Below are positions 43,351 through 55,596 of a stretch of 64,000 nucleotides of DNA, one piece after another (the first letter of the stretch is position 1; every line of letters starts with the position of its first letter). Both the position numbers and the translations under genes were made by a program. A model generated the notes under the pieces. The model was not told the DNA's origin, made no database searches, and was given only the letters and a program-made list of their open reading frames with translations. Source of the DNA: Agapetus fuscipes (lineage: Eukaryota > Arthropoda > Insecta > Trichoptera > Glossosomatidae); contig OX637343.1 in the NCBI GenBank assembly GCA_951799405.1, positions 5,766,001-5,830,000 of the forward strand, in the 5' to 3' direction.

Positions 43351-44376
43351 AAAGAGAACAAAAAAAAAGTTTCAATTGGCCTATGACTCTTGGCAAGTCA
43401 GTCCCAATTCCATTCATCCAAATCGCCAGTGCAAATGGTCCCGAATTTATTTAGTTTTTTTTTATCTCGGCTAGAAATAATTCAGGGTATGTTTTTCTAT
43501 GGACGGATTTTTTGTACCCTTGATTTCCCAATCCTGATTACTTTCATAAGTCAAATGCTATATTTTATGATGGTGTGCATAAAAATCCTCATGTTTTCAT
43601 TGTTTTTTTTTTGTTTTTTTTTGTCTGTGTCTAAAAACATATATCTATTTTTTCCAATATTTTTGTGCTAACTCTTATCCATTTTTTTTTTTGTATTCTA
43701 TCTCAAATGAGTGGTGAATCTAATTAAAAAGTAAATTTAAAAATCCCAGTACACACCTGACTTACAGGGCCGTAGTTAGATAAAATATTTTTTTCACATT
43801 TAAAAAAAAAAATTGTTAAACAAAGGCATGTTTTGGTAATGCCTATCACATTTGTTTACATATATTATTAACATAGATTTATCACTCATTCACTGATAGA
43901 AAACCTAAATGTATTTTTTTTCTGTCCCTCTATTTTTATCACATCTCTACGTTAGCGATGTTAGATGACGTTTTTTTTTTTTATATATATATCGATCAAT
44001 GTTCCGCTGTACTTGTTGGCTACATGTGCTTTGTTGTGTTTTTTTGTTGTTATTTATTTATTGTTTGTATAAACGTGGGACATGTTTGTCTACACACATG
44101 ATGTTCTACTATAATGGAGTTGATGTCAGACTCAAACCTCTGTAAGTAAAGCTATGTATTAAAATATATAAGTATACACACAACACACAATATTTACACA
44201 TTACCAGTATGTCATCATTTTTTTTATTAGTTAAATTACGCATAAAAAACACTACGTATTTAAAAAAATCTGGGAGATTTAAATAAACGTCAAAACGCAA
44301 TCAAAGCTGGATTTGATTATCAAGGATACATAAAACATCTTATTATCCAAAATAATATTAATAGATTTGTGAAGAG
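43351..44376. other. Intron 17, AT-rich, nothing recognised
   Basis: Poly-T and poly-A runs dominate; a TATATATATAT run lies near 43982. The open frames here are low-complexity (Phe/Ile-rich) and not protein-like. Confidence 0.6.
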
Positions 44377-44600
44377 GAATGCAATCCACCAACCTATTTT
44401 GCCTGGCCAGAAACAGGTATTTTTATTTTCAATTAATAATTTATTGTTTTATATTATAATGAATTATTAATCAATTCTTCCCAATGACATCAGTTAAACC
44501 AGAGTCAAATTTGTTGTCGATAGGACATGGCGCAGGCAAGGTTCTAACTTGCGATTGTTTCAATTACGCAAATTCTTCTTATCCGCTCGACCATACCAGC
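44377..44600 (-). mobile_element. SINE-C copy
   Basis: From CACCAACCTATTTTGCCTGG to the tRNA-like head with GGTTCTAACTTGCGATTG; the B box is mutated. Confidence 0.65.
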
Positions 44601-44898
44601 GGCAAAATTTTATGTTCTTACATAGAGATTTCATCAAAATCCGATTCAAGCGCCAACACAAAGCGCCAACACAAATTAGTTCCTTACGCAACTAGTCGGT
44701 AGGTTTGTTTATTGCACGTTGAGCACACTCTTCCAAGTGTCACGGTAGACGCTGAATAGGACCTCGCACTTCGCTCAGAGCACAACCCTAGGTATTGTAA
44801 ATTAGTTGTACACCTGTATTTATAAACAATGCCATGAAAACTTTAAATGCTTTGCATAATTTTTTGTACTTACAGTCATTCTAGGCATTTTACCTCCA

Positions 44899-45193
44899 AT
44901 AATAATATTAGGATGATTTATTTGGTGAGCGCTGTTTTTGTGTGTGTAAATCACACCTCAAGAGCCCTCTACGAGCTTGGTCATTGCTGTAGAAAGTGAC
45001 GATTCTCAAACAAGACCCAGTTAGTGTAAGGATGGATATGTTGACCGGCCTTTGGTAAAGGCAGATTCATTTTTCAATCCAGCGAACAGCAAATTTGAAA
45101 GATTAAATATTTTTTTGTACTCCGCCGGGATTCAAACCCATTGTCTTCCAGTCACGAGTCAGGAGTGTTAAACCACTAGACTACTGATCGGTA
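44899..45193 (-). mobile_element. SINE-B copy
   Basis: The ATT tail complement AATAATATTAGGATGATTTA at the left and the head complement ACTAGACTACTGATCGGT at the right, with GCCGGGATTCAAACCC as the B-box complement. Confidence 0.8.
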
Positions 45194-45439
45194 ATGCTAA
45201 TGTATAGCCTTTTTCAAAAGGTGAGAATTTCAAAATGGTAAAAAACACAGAATAATTGTATTTGTTTCAATCCATTTGAGTTTTGAAATCATGTAAGATC
45301 TCCATTGGTCACATAATAACATATTTAAATGGTCATCTAGTGGGTTGTTGATCACAAATAATCCTAATGTTTGCACTATGGCTAAGCGGAGTCAAGATGG
45401 TACCTTGACTAACGTGTCTGAAATAAAAACAATGCTGGA

Positions 45440-45570
45440 AAGTTGAGTAAAGGTGAAGTGATGAAGATGATGTTGATAAAACTGTGATGATTGTAGACAT
45501 GGGCAAAACGTCTGGAAGCTCCAGCTTGCACAGACCACGGCAACAGATCCCAGAAAGCAACTCTCCAGCA
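45440..45570. repeat. Single arm of the 9881-10113 fold-back family
   Basis: GTGAAGTGATGAAGATGATG, AGACATGGGCAAAACGTCTG and ACAGACCACGGCAACAGATC match one arm. It is followed by a SINE-C 3' half at about 45655-45785. Confidence 0.7.
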
Positions 45571-46389
45571 TCATCAGCCGGCCGTGTAAGCCTATGACTC
45601 CTTTTAAAAAACAGCGCTGTTTCAATTCCCGTCCGGCTCCTTGGCAATAACTTTGACCTTGGTTCAACAGTCATTGGGTAATTATAAATTACTTAATGAT
45701 TCATTAAAATATAATAAAACAGGATAAATAACTGATAATGGTAGTGCATGTTTCTGGGCGGGAAAAAATAGGTTGGTGAATTGTATTTCATTTCACAAAT
45801 ATATATTTTTTAAAACAGTCATGTACTAAAAAATCACGCAAAGCATTGCGAGCTCTCATAGTATTGATAATGAATACAAGTCTGACTAAGATCCATTCAT
45901 AATATAAAAAAAAAATACATGAAGAAAATTAATCTAAAGCTAGAAGTTATGTTATGTCAATCACTACATGTTTAAACAGTTTTCGTTGATCAATTTTAGG
46001 GGACATGAATTTTTGAAAATAATTGTAAAAGTACAGATTAGTAATTCAATAAAATGTGAAACCAAAAATAGACCTTATAACCAAGTACGGCGGAGTATAC
46101 TCACCCAAAAGTGATTGAATATAGAGCATTTTTAAACATTTCGGGATAATTAATTTAATTTATCGAAGACGCGAACCCAAAATATAAATTAAAATTAGGA
46201 ATAAAAACGTTATCAAACAAAAATAAAATAAAAATAGTAGTAATACTGCTAAAAAATATTATAAATACGTTTTTGTACTGAATAATTATAGTTTATAAAA
46301 AATGGTAAAGTGTCATTGTTTTATTATTTTTGATTAATGATGCAATTTTTTTACTTCTCTAATCAAAACAAAGATGCCCTTAACCATTT

Positions 46390-46589
46390 NNNNNNNNNNN
46401 NNNNNNNNNNNNNNNNNNNNNNNNNNNNNNNNNNNNNNNNNNNNNNNNNNNNNNNNNNNNNNNNNNNNNNNNNNNNNNNNNNNNNNNNNNNNNNNNNNNN
46501 NNNNNNNNNNNNNNNNNNNNNNNNNNNNNNNNNNNNNNNNNNNNNNNNNNNNNNNNNNNNNNNNNNNNNNNNNNNNNNNNNNNNNNNNN
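46390..46589. other. Assembly gap, 200 N
   Basis: Exactly 200 consecutive N, a conventional placeholder length, so the true gap size is unknown. Any translated frame across it is meaningless. Confidence 0.99.
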
Positions 46590-46769
46590 GGCATGGCCAG
46601 AATCTTTATAGAGTCTCTTACACTTATTCTTATCTTTACATCTATATATAGATAGTCTACAACGAAGTTTTATTAACAGTTAAGATTCATATTAGAGTCA
46701 TACTTACAATCAAAATCATGTAAGTGTGCGCATACACATGCTGTATGTGTAATTACAAAAAAAAATTGA

Positions 46770-47580
46770 CATAAGGGTATCGCCGTCGAAATTTGTACCT
46801 TTTGTCTTGTGCGTCTAATGATTTTCAGTTTTTTCATAAAAACTGGTGATGTCTACTGAATTCTAGATTTATTAGAGTAAAGTATTTGAAAAGCGTATCG
46901 AAATACAAAAACAATCTGCAAAAAGCATGAAGTAGCGATGTAATTAAAAAATAAAACAAAATCGTCTTATTTCCATTCTCATATAAATTTTACATGTCGC
47001 CAATCCGTTTTTGACCCTTTGATGGCAAGATACGATCAACATAGTCAAATGTTTATAAAGTTGAGTATTTAACATATGCCTTAGTACCGTATCTTTTATT
47101 TTCTGTACTAGCCACAAGAATATTTATTTATTTATGCACGAAATATTAGTTGCTAATGTTTTTCTCCATTTTTGGTTCCGAAATTTTTCTTTCAGTGTGT
47201 TACCATTTTCATTGAAACTGACAAAAATCTTGCATCCCTGTATTTTTTCGCGTATGGTAACTCTTTGATGCAGTATGGAAAACACAAAAAAACTGATTCG
47301 CTACCTTCATTTTCTTCTATACGTCTCAGCCGTAAACTTGTGGTGATTGTTTTGAGTGGGATTTAGCTTGGAAATTTTGGGGTAAATATCGGAATCTGTT
47401 GTCAATTGTGTATTCTCTACTTAAAGACATTAGTGCAATATTAATTTTCAAATAAATCAATTTTACGATTATGTCGTGCGTGTTTTGTATTGACGAACGT
47501 TACCGTTACCGTTACCGCGCTACGTCACATTTCTGAGATTAAGGCATATTAATATTGAAAATCAAAATTTTATGTTCATA
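46770..47580. other. Intron 17, nothing recognised
   Basis: AT-rich, with a GTTACCGTTACCGTTACCG microsatellite near 47499 just before a degenerate SINE-B-like stretch (47588-47770). No exon is supported. Confidence 0.5.
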
Positions 47581-48014
47581 ATATCCTGACCGGGCCATAG
47601 TCCAATGGTAAAACTTTATAAACCTTTACCAAAGACGGGTCATCAAAAGGTTCATTCAGCCTTACAGCAATTGGATCTTGCTTGAAAATTGACGCTTTCT
47701 GCAGCGACGATCAAGCTCGCAGAGGGCCCGTAAGTTGTGTGATTTACCTAAGTGTTATTTATTATTTGTATTCCTTGACTTAATTTGCCAAGGAATGTTG
47801 GAGGCTGACCAACCATACTGTAAAAAATGGTTCACTTTGCCAATGTGCTCAGGCGAGGGAGGCGCTCTTAGCTGCGCGTGTCTCTGCTGGTTGTGGTCTT
47901 GCGCCCTTAGAGGTATTTAAGACTTGTATCAAACGACACGTATCTGTACTTTAGACTTTTTTTTAGTATAATGACAAATTTGTCTTTTTATCGAGTTCGT
48001 CTGATTAGGATGGT

Positions 48015-48825
48015 TTGATGGAGGGACAAAGGCACACAGGATCTGATAAGTCCTGTCACCGTGAAGATTGGGGAGTGTCAAATGGCCCCTGCAGGGTTGC
48101 CAAAGCTTTTAACAGACTGAAAAAATCCGTTCCGTCTGGTAACAGTAGACGTAAGCAAGAAGATAAATGGAAAATTGAAACTTTAAATTTGAGAGGAATG
48201 AAGGACAAAGTTAGGAATTACGAATGGATCTCCCCTAGGATTCTTCTAGTGAGGATCAGGTATGAAAGTACGAACTTTTTACTGATTGCATGCTATATGC
48301 CAGTAGATTCAGAATGTATGGAGATTAAAAATGAATTCTGGGATATGCTTGATGACACAGTCAGAATGAAAGACAAGAATGAAAAGTTGTTGCTTCTTGG
48401 TGACATGAATGGATGGGTAGGTAGAAGAAATTATGAATATGAGAGGGTCGTGGGACCAAATGGAAGAGTTGTTATCAATGGCAGTGGGAGACGTCTTGTC
48501 GACATGTGTGTGGAGCATGGTATGTTAATATCAAATACCTGATTTAAGCATAAAGACGTGCACACATATACGTGGTATGGGCCAAATACTCGTACTACCA
48601 TTGACTACATATGTATGGAAGAATGTATGAGAGGTTCCATAATGTTCCGTCAAGAGATGTCAGAGTCTACCAAAGTGTATCCGTGAGATCAGACCATCAT
48701 CTCTTGGGTGCCACAGTAATGATAGGTAAAGTGAAAATGTTGAAAAGAACGAAAGTTATTACGATGAAAAGAATAAATGTAGAAAACCTAGATGATGAAA
48801 ATGTGAGGAGAGATTTTTCTTGTTT
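48015..48825 (+). pseudogene. LINE 1: endonuclease domain, forward strand
   Basis: Reads WKIETLNLRGMKDKVRNYEW, YESTNFLLIACYMPVD, EKLLLLGDMNGWVGRRN and GRRLVDMCVEHGMLISNT, then a stop, then HTYTWYGPNTRTTIDYICME. GDMNGWVG and the IDYI strand belong to the apurinic-type endonuclease of RTE-like LINEs. It stops at INVENLDDENVRRDF, where antisense LINE sequence begins. The corresponding linker seems to resume at 51580. Confidence 0.8.
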
Positions 48826-49448
48826 TTGAGTCAGATTCCAGGCTTCGCATCCGTACAACACAACTGGCCGAACAATGGAAGTGTAAATCTTGAATTTTGT
48901 GGAGCGGGATAGCCATTTTGAGCACAATAGCCCTCTAAGGCCAAAAAAAGCATTATTGCCGGAGTGAATTCGGGCATGTAATTCTGAGGATAGGATATTT
49001 TTGTCATTTATAAGGGTACCTAAGTACTTGAATGAATTGCAGTTCTTAAACTTGTAATTATCTACATTCAAATCTTCTTGAATATCCCGCCGCGCCATAA
49101 GTATTCAGTTTTCCCCTCATTAATTCTCAATCCTATCCTCCTTGCCATTCTCTCCATTGGTAAAAAGAGCGCCCGGAGCTGTGCAGCGTTCTCTCCCAGA
49201 AGCACCACATCATCCGCATATCCCAGCAGCCTAATGGTACTTCCTATGGGGATTCCACCATACACAGATTTGGTTTCTCTCACGACCTTTTCCAAGGCTA
49301 GGTTGAAGAGCAATGGAGAAAGGGCGTCACCCTGCTTTAGGCCTGAACTGATCTCAAAGGGATCCGAGACCTGTCCCTGCAGCAGTATTTGAGCTTTTGA
49401 ATTTTCTATGGATATCTGAACCAGTTTGATGAGTTTTCCAGGAATTCC

Positions 49449-50537
49449 CTAGTCTCGTAAAACGCTCCACAGCCCCAAACGATGCACTGGGTCATAAGCA
49501 GTCTTGAAGTCGACAAAAAGGCAATGAGTATCTTGAGCATATACCCACTTCTTCTCTAATATTTGCCTCAAAGAAAATATCTGATCGGTTGTGCTCCGAT
49601 TCCTTCTGAAACCTGCTTGGTACTCTCCAAGAGCACATTCAGCATATGGCATAATTCTTCTTACCAGAATATTAGACAATATTTTGTATGCCGCTGGGAG
49701 AAGTGAGATACCTCTATAATTAGAGCATATCATTTTGTCTCCTTTTTTATGTATTGGACACAATAGTGCAACTTTCCAGCTATCCGGCAGTACCTCATGT
49801 TTCCAAACATCCTGATAAAGACCCCACAGAGCATTTTCTAAGGCTTCTCCGCCACATTTCAGTAACTCAGCAGGGATATCATCGTTTCCAGGAGCTCTTG
49901 ACTTCTTTAAACTCTTAATTACCTGTACTACCTCATCTCGACTTGGTGGAGGAACTTCGGGTTCTACCGTGAGAACTCCAGATGGTTGCAAAGGATTATC
50001 CGGACTCTCACCTCGCAGCAATCCAGTGAAATGATTCTTCCACACATCAAGTATTTGATCTCGATCAGCAATGATGTTTCCCTGTTCATCCCTTATCTGG
50101 CTACTACGCTGTTGAAATCCACACTTCGCCTTTCTGACGGAATCAAAGAATTTCCTAGAGTTCCTTCCATCCCTATTGTCACTCTCAAGCTTCTCCATCA
50201 GCCGGTTATGATGTAAGCGTTTGGCTCTCAGGAGGTTTCGTACTTGTCTTTTTCTTCCTTTCCATTCATTCTCCAGGTTTTGGTTACTTCCTTGAAGAAG
50301 ACAGTTTCTGAGTTCCTTCCACCACATAACAGCACGCCTGCATTTCTCATCAAACCATGGCTTACTTGCATGTTGATCCATCTTCCCAATCTCCTTTTCA
50401 GCCGTTTGCTTAATGAACTGCATAATTAGCTTCCAAGACTCTTCAACCCTCAGCTGGTTTGCTGTAGGATCACTTTCTTCCACACTTGAGACTTCATCTT
50501 GAGACATCTGAAATTCCGAGTACTGGTTACTTATCAC
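49449..50537 (-). pseudogene. LINE 2 reverse transcriptase, longest open segment
   Basis: 362 codons cover the linker and the palm and finger blocks up to FVDFKTAYDPVHRLGLWSVL, where FxDFxxAYD contains the first catalytic Asp. The YADD box lies in a second open piece at 49068-49313 after a stop at 49449. Both catalytic blocks survive but the frame is broken. Confidence 0.85.
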
Positions 50538-50698
50538 TGGCTTCAGTTATTTCTTCAGTTGCCACCTGACTCTCACCCAGGTTGTGCAATTGGTCATTGA
50601 TGCCTTTTCTATACCTTTCAAATCCCTCTTTATTGTTCAGGATGTCCAGATTATATCTTAGTCTTGTAGACGGTTTTGATTTATTATGTTTATATTAG

Positions 50699-50962
50699 TT
50701 CCTTGACTTATAGGTTGTTATGCGGCTGACCACCCATAATATAAAAATTGGTTCACTTTGCCAATGTCACCCCTGTTTCAGGGAAGGACGGCAAGAGTTG
50801 CAAGGCTTATGTTCATTTGAGATTGGGTTTTTATATTGTAGGTCCACATGCGGCATGTGTTAGCGCGAAATTATACATATCTGCTTGTGGGAATGCATTT
50901 AGTATAAATCTTAAATGATATATATCTTTGCAGCTTAGATTAGATTAGATTAGATTAGATGA
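50699..50962 (+). repeat. R1 repeat with four TAGATT-type units, inside LINE 2
   Basis: Starts CCTTGACTTATAGGTTGTTA and ends in GATTAGATTAGATTAGATTAG. It is almost identical to the copy at 56651-56921, so the two belong to a young subfamily. Confidence 0.85.
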
Positions 50963-51110
50963 CTCAGTATTTTTTCTTTGAAAATTGCCACAGACAGGAA
51001 GTGATCTGTGTCACAGTCTGCCCCCCGATAGCTCCGAACATCATGAATCATTCTTAGATGTGTCCTTTCAACGAGAAGGTGGTCAATTTGATTCACTGTT
51101 CTACCATGAG

Positions 51111-51452
51111 TCCGGTCGATAGCTCAGTTGGTAGAGTGCTTGCATTCCATGCCGTGAGCTCGGGTTCGAATCCTACCGAGCGCGAGGGTGTCAGAAATGA
51201 TTTCCCGTTTCGGGGTTTATTTCAAACCCCAAAATAAAAATACCGGCAAGGTTTACTCAGCCTTCACAAAAAATGAGTACCAGCTCTCTCGGGACCTGGG
51301 AAATCCCCACTTCAACTGAAGTGGTTGGCGTAAGGCCGGCCCCCTTACCTGTCAAAATAAATAGGTTCAACTCGCCACATGCGAACCCTTCGGGGATAAC
51401 GCGGCAAGAAGTTACACTATTTGTGTAGCTTAGTTGCGTTTTTTGCGTTGCG
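51111..51452 (+). mobile_element. SINE-A full-length copy with flanking duplication, inside LINE 2
   Basis: The complete copy is flanked by TACCATGAG on the left and TACCATCATGAG on the right, an imperfect target duplication of LINE 2 endonuclease sequence. This defines both SINE ends. Confidence 0.88.
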
Positions 51453-51579
51453 TACCATCATGAGACTTCCACATTCCCTTGTTGATTTCTTTGTGTGGAA
51501 AAATTGTGCCCATGATTGACATTTGTCGTGCTGAGGCAAAGTGGATGACTCTCATTAAACGAGATGGAAATCTCTCTAA

Positions 51580-51690
51580 AAAAGAGATGGAAAGAATATT
51601 TTAATGAGGTTTTTGGTGAAGATGAATGTGATTCAACTGTGAAAAGAGTCAGAATTCTCTCTCTTTTTAGTCGTAATTTGCACTCTGAGA
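51580..51690 (+). pseudogene. LINE 1 linker, continuing after the LINE 2 insertion
   Basis: A forward frame reads WKEYFNEVFGEDECDSTVKR before decaying. WKEYFxxxFxE is the usual block just before the RT domain in RTE-like LINEs. Its orientation matches LINE 1 rather than LINE 2. Confidence 0.55.
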
Positions 51691-51699
51691 TCGATCTAA

Positions 51700-53323
51700 A
51701 TAAAATATATTTATGATAAAAGAAAAACAGTTTTGTTTTCGATTACGTGAGTATATATTTTTTTTTATTTATATTGATGCACTCTGGACATGGCCATAAA
51801 AACAGTTTATAAAGAAAAAAGTAAAAACCTAAAAAACATAGGTCTTGAAAATTGTTTTCATTTTTCCGCTACGATGTATTTATTACCCGTCGACATGACA
51901 TCTAGAAAACGTTATACCATACTGCGCTTTTTGCGTCGTTGTGTGAGGAGCGCAGAGCCTTCGCCTATGTATCGCGTGGGTGAAAGAGAGACAGAGTATA
52001 AACAGTTAGTGTGTTTTGGCTTGATCGACGTTTAAAAATAAATGAGACATCGTGTGTAAAGATTCAACGACAACTGTATATATGCTATTGGAAGGTGCCC
52101 CCAAACACATTTGACATTTGTATCATCTTTTTAAGTGTGTACAAATACTGGACTAGAGAATTTTGTCGTTTTATGCGTTGCAACGTTTGTCTGTTCGAGA
52201 TTCGAAAAACTTTAAATTTTGATTTTGTTCAAACGGGACAGGGCCCTTAACCATTTTTGATATTCTTTTATCAGTGTATTAAAAAAATGTGTATAAGAAT
52301 TAAAAGGTATTTATAAGCTAAAAATATAATAAAATAACTGAAATATCATTTGTTTCAAACATCTTTTTAAAAAAAATGAAATGCAATTGTTTTTGTTTTA
52401 GTTTCTCTATTTTTCCCTGCTGTCTCTCTCTTCTATCTTATCTTTGTCCATCAATAGGAATCATCTGTAGATTTTAAAATATATTTGTAGATCCATTAGA
52501 TATCATTCACATTTTCCAATCTGAGTAGAATTTCACAATTATCTATATACTTTTGTCACTCATTAGGTGCATTTAATCATCTAAAAATCATATTTCATCT
52601 TTCCTAAAAAATTGCATCAAAGCATCTGTTGTTGAATTTATTATCTGCAGATTAAATATCTTTTTTTTTCACAATATGAAAATTTTATTGAATTATGTTT
52701 TCTTTTTCAATGTTGTCATGATATTCTTAGTACAACTTTCTATGCTTTTATTTTTCAATCACTTAAAAAACACGGTATCAATTAAAAAAGTTGAATTTTT
52801 TTTCTGTTGTATCTTCAATTTGGATCCTAGCGTAAATCTTGATGAAAACTTTTTATTTAAGATATCTGTTAATCTGTTTTTATACATTTGAAAGCAAATT
52901 GCAATAGAAATAATAATAAGGTTAATCGTTTTTTTACACTCGTAGATAACTTTTAGGTAATATTTAATAAACCTTTCTTTTGAAGACTTTATTTTTACGT
53001 ATTGTTTTCAATTCAAAGCAATGAACGATAAGGAGATTGAGACAGATTTTTTTTTAATGTAATTTTTGATATTTCTAATCATACATTGACTTGAATTGAT
53101 AATGATTAGACAATATGTGGTGGTTTATTGACATGTAAAAGGACTTTTATTGTTAGAATAATAATAACAAAGGTTGAGGTTATGTTATTTGATATATTGT
53201 GTAAGCGTGAATGACAGGTTTTGAGTTTGACGCTAAATTGGGAACACACACAGTTGTTTGACTAAAGATATTGTTCATTTTTTTTTGTTATTTTTTCATG
53301 TATAGACAAGATTTCTTTCTTAG
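51700..53323. other. Intron 17, no identified gene or repeat
   Basis: AT-rich. An 81-codon forward frame at 51790-52035 is not recognisable as a protein. A 14-bp word GCCCTTAACCATTT at 52243 also occurs at the left edge of the assembly gap. Confidence 0.5.
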
Positions 53324-53619
53324 TAATAATATTAGGATGATTTATTTAGTGAGCGCTGTTGTGTGTATCACACCTCAAGAGCTCTCTGCGAGCTTGAGAA
53401 AGCTATAGAAAGCGCCGATTCTCAAGTAAGACCCATTTGCCGTAAGGCTTGGAAGGACCTTTGGTGACCGGTCATTGGTAAAGGTAAATGAAATTTTCAC
53501 CCAGTAAAGAGCATATATGAAAAAATAAATTGTATATTTTTGTGTGCTCCGCCGGGATTCGAACCCGCAACCTTCCATTTAGGAGGAAGAAGTGTTAACT
53601 ACTAGACTATGGACCGGTC
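53324..53619 (-). mobile_element. SINE-B copy
   Basis: The AATAATATTAGGATGATTTA tail complement, GCCGGGATTCGAACCCGC B-box complement and TAGACTATGGACCGGTC head complement are all present. Confidence 0.82.
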
Positions 53620-54337
53620 TAAAGTTATTTCTCATTGATAAAGTGAAGAAAAAAGCATTGGTCAATGGTCGAATCACCGTCCAAGAAGTTGCTGAGGACA
53701 TAAAAATATAGATTGGCTTGTGCCATTTGATTTTAACCAAAGATTAGGGTATGAGTTATCTAGCCGCGAAATTCATGCCTAAATTGCTTAATTTTAAACC
53801 AAAAGAACATTGCCCAAATTTGGTCAAAAACAAAGTGCAGTAATGTTGCCGCAGCTACTGTGTTCTTTTCCCTGTTATCAAAACTAACTAGGAGGAATCT
53901 AGGAGGAGAAGCTGAATAAAACAAAAAAAACGTTTTTTAATTGCTTTGATGATTGTAAAAAACCTAGGCATAAATGCATAATATCCAAGAAGACTTTGAA
54001 TGGGACAAAATAGATATTCATATATTAATGAACAAGTTTTGAAAAAAGTTTGCGATATATTTTAAACAGATCTTTTATGCAGTTGGTGGCAATGCTTATT
54101 GCAGGACGGTGCACTTTAGTGTCTTTTCAAGCTATCAACATAATATTGTATTGAAATTATGACTCTCTGTCCTGTCAGTGACAGATCACTTATTTTCCCC
54201 AACATTTAAAATATTCTGAGTCCGTTGTGTGTGCTCCCTGTTTGTTTTGTATGTGTGTGCGTGATGCTGGGAATGACGGTTGTTATCGCTGGTTGTCACG
54301 GCGACCGTGTTGGTGACGGGTGTTGGTTGTTGTGCAG

Positions 54338-54376
54338 CCGTTGCCGGCGCGGTACATTCTGGAGACAGAGGTGTAG
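54338..54376 (+). CDS. Candidate alternative last PMCA exon (PDZ-type end), weak
   Basis: The stretch follows GGTTGTTGTGCAG, a plausible acceptor, inside a GC-rich island within the last intron. Read in phase 0, as required after exon 17, it gives PLPARYILETEV then TAG. The end ETEV fits a class I PDZ ligand (S/T-X-hydrophobic), as do the b-type ends of vertebrate PMCAs. Only 12 codons support it and there is no conserved tail motif, so this may be chance. Confidence 0.18.
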   Translation, partial: PLPARYILETEV

Positions 54377-54981
54377 CGCGAGGAGGGAGGCGGGTGGAGT
54401 CTCCATCAGCGCTACTGCAGCCCCCCACTGGTACCCGGCAGGCAGACTGCCCCACCTACATCTGTATATCCACCCAAAACAAAACACCACATCTGACTTT
54501 CCGACGGACAATCCATGCCATGAGCCATGAGGCCCATTTCAGACACAAGCCATTCTGCCAAGGATAATCTTGCTTACACACAAGATTGCATCCTGCTTGA
54601 GTTGTTTGATTGGCTTATATAAACCATATAAAACATTCTTCTTCTTCTTTTTGATGGATTTGTGCAGAGAGCAGAAGCACCAGTGTCAAGTTGACTATAA
54701 GAGACGTATAATAGCTGTCCTGGTCGATAGCTTGACTAGATAAATAGGTTCCACACTCCACATGACACCCCTTGTAGACAATGCAATATGAAGTTGCTCT
54801 TTATGTACAGCTTAGTCAGATTATGTTACTTTTTAAGACATAGTAGAGTTGTTACGGCTCACTTTGTTCATAGATTATATTATGTGACACAGGAAATTAT
54901 TTTTGAAATAAATCCTATATTGTTGTCTTTGGTTCCATACGACTCATATCTCCTTTGCTATTTGCCAATTTAAAATCACTA

Positions 54982-55221
54982 CCTTAAAGCTTAAACTGAA
55001 TAAGTGCTCATGCACTGATTTGAGAAATTGTGGATAAAATATTTAATTGGGACTTCTTCTAACTTCTCATAGGAAGTGAACTGATTATAAGTAAGTGCTC
55101 ATGAAAAAGTTCTGAACTACAGGATTTTCACACATTTTTAGTGTTTTCTCTCGTAGAAAATAGGAAAAAATGTACAATAACCTAAGAACCCCATGTCACT
55201 TATTCAGTTTTACCTTTAAGG
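54982..55221. mobile_element. TA-flanked MITE, copy 3 with intact TA on both sides
   Basis: CCTTAAAGCTTAAACTGAAT and TTCAGTTTTACCTTTAAGG ends are flanked by TA at 54980-54981 and 55222-55223. It is the copy that best supports a TA target duplication for the family. It lies between the two candidate alternative last exons. Confidence 0.8.
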
Positions 55222-55596
55222 TATCAATATAACCCTTTTGATTATTTTTACTCGTAACTTCAATCAGGATGTTAACAATCACTCTGCCATCTTTATATTC
55301 CCCTCTTTGTTTTAATTTCTTCGTTTCCTGTCACTTCTATCGAAGATCGGTGATCACTTAGGCTATTTTTACATTGGATAATGCGGCTTGAAACAGGGAC
55401 TTGGTGTTATAATTTAAGCCTTCTCATCTTGTTCTGAAACAAGTGAATGCTGCGTTGGAAGGTCAGACGTGCGTGCAGTGCCCTCATTCCCGATTGGCTG
55501 CTTGGATGTGTCCGTGTTTGCCCCCTAACCCAGCTGTCATGTCTCTCTCACACCCCTGATACTTATGTATTTATAATGGCTTGTGTAGTCCCCCAG

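Larger units (their letters stand above)
48826..51560 (-). mobile_element. LINE 2: RTE-like element inserted antisense in LINE 1
   Basis: On the reverse strand: an endonuclease C terminus (NQIDHLLVERTHLRM, SYRGADCDTDHFLSV at 50965-51110; HFASARQMSIMG further up), a 362-codon open RT frame with SRAPGNDDIPAELLKCGGEA and EYQAGFRRNRSTTDQIF, then GLKQGDALSPLLFNLALEKV, LLGYADDVVLLGENAAQL and a C terminus with RPVVLYGCEAWNLTQKQEKS. R1 (50699-50962) and SINE-A (51111-51452) interrupt it. The 5' end is truncated inside the endonuclease, and at least two stops break the frame. Confidence 0.85.

Noticed and set aside
43390..43671. 93-codon forward frame rich in Phe, Ile and Leu
   Set aside because: It reflects T-rich low-complexity DNA; no splice signals or motifs support it.
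46334..46655. Open frames running across the assembly gap
   Set aside because: They consist almost entirely of unknown bases and are artefacts.
48015..48825. Twin-priming inversion of a single LINE
   Set aside because: In twin priming the inverted part lies on the 5' side of the remaining element; here the forward endonuclease abuts the 3' end of the reverse LINE, so nested insertion fits better.
51790..52035. 81-codon forward frame in intron 17
   Set aside because: Not recognisable as any family, no splice sites in PMCA phase; kept only as unexplained intron.
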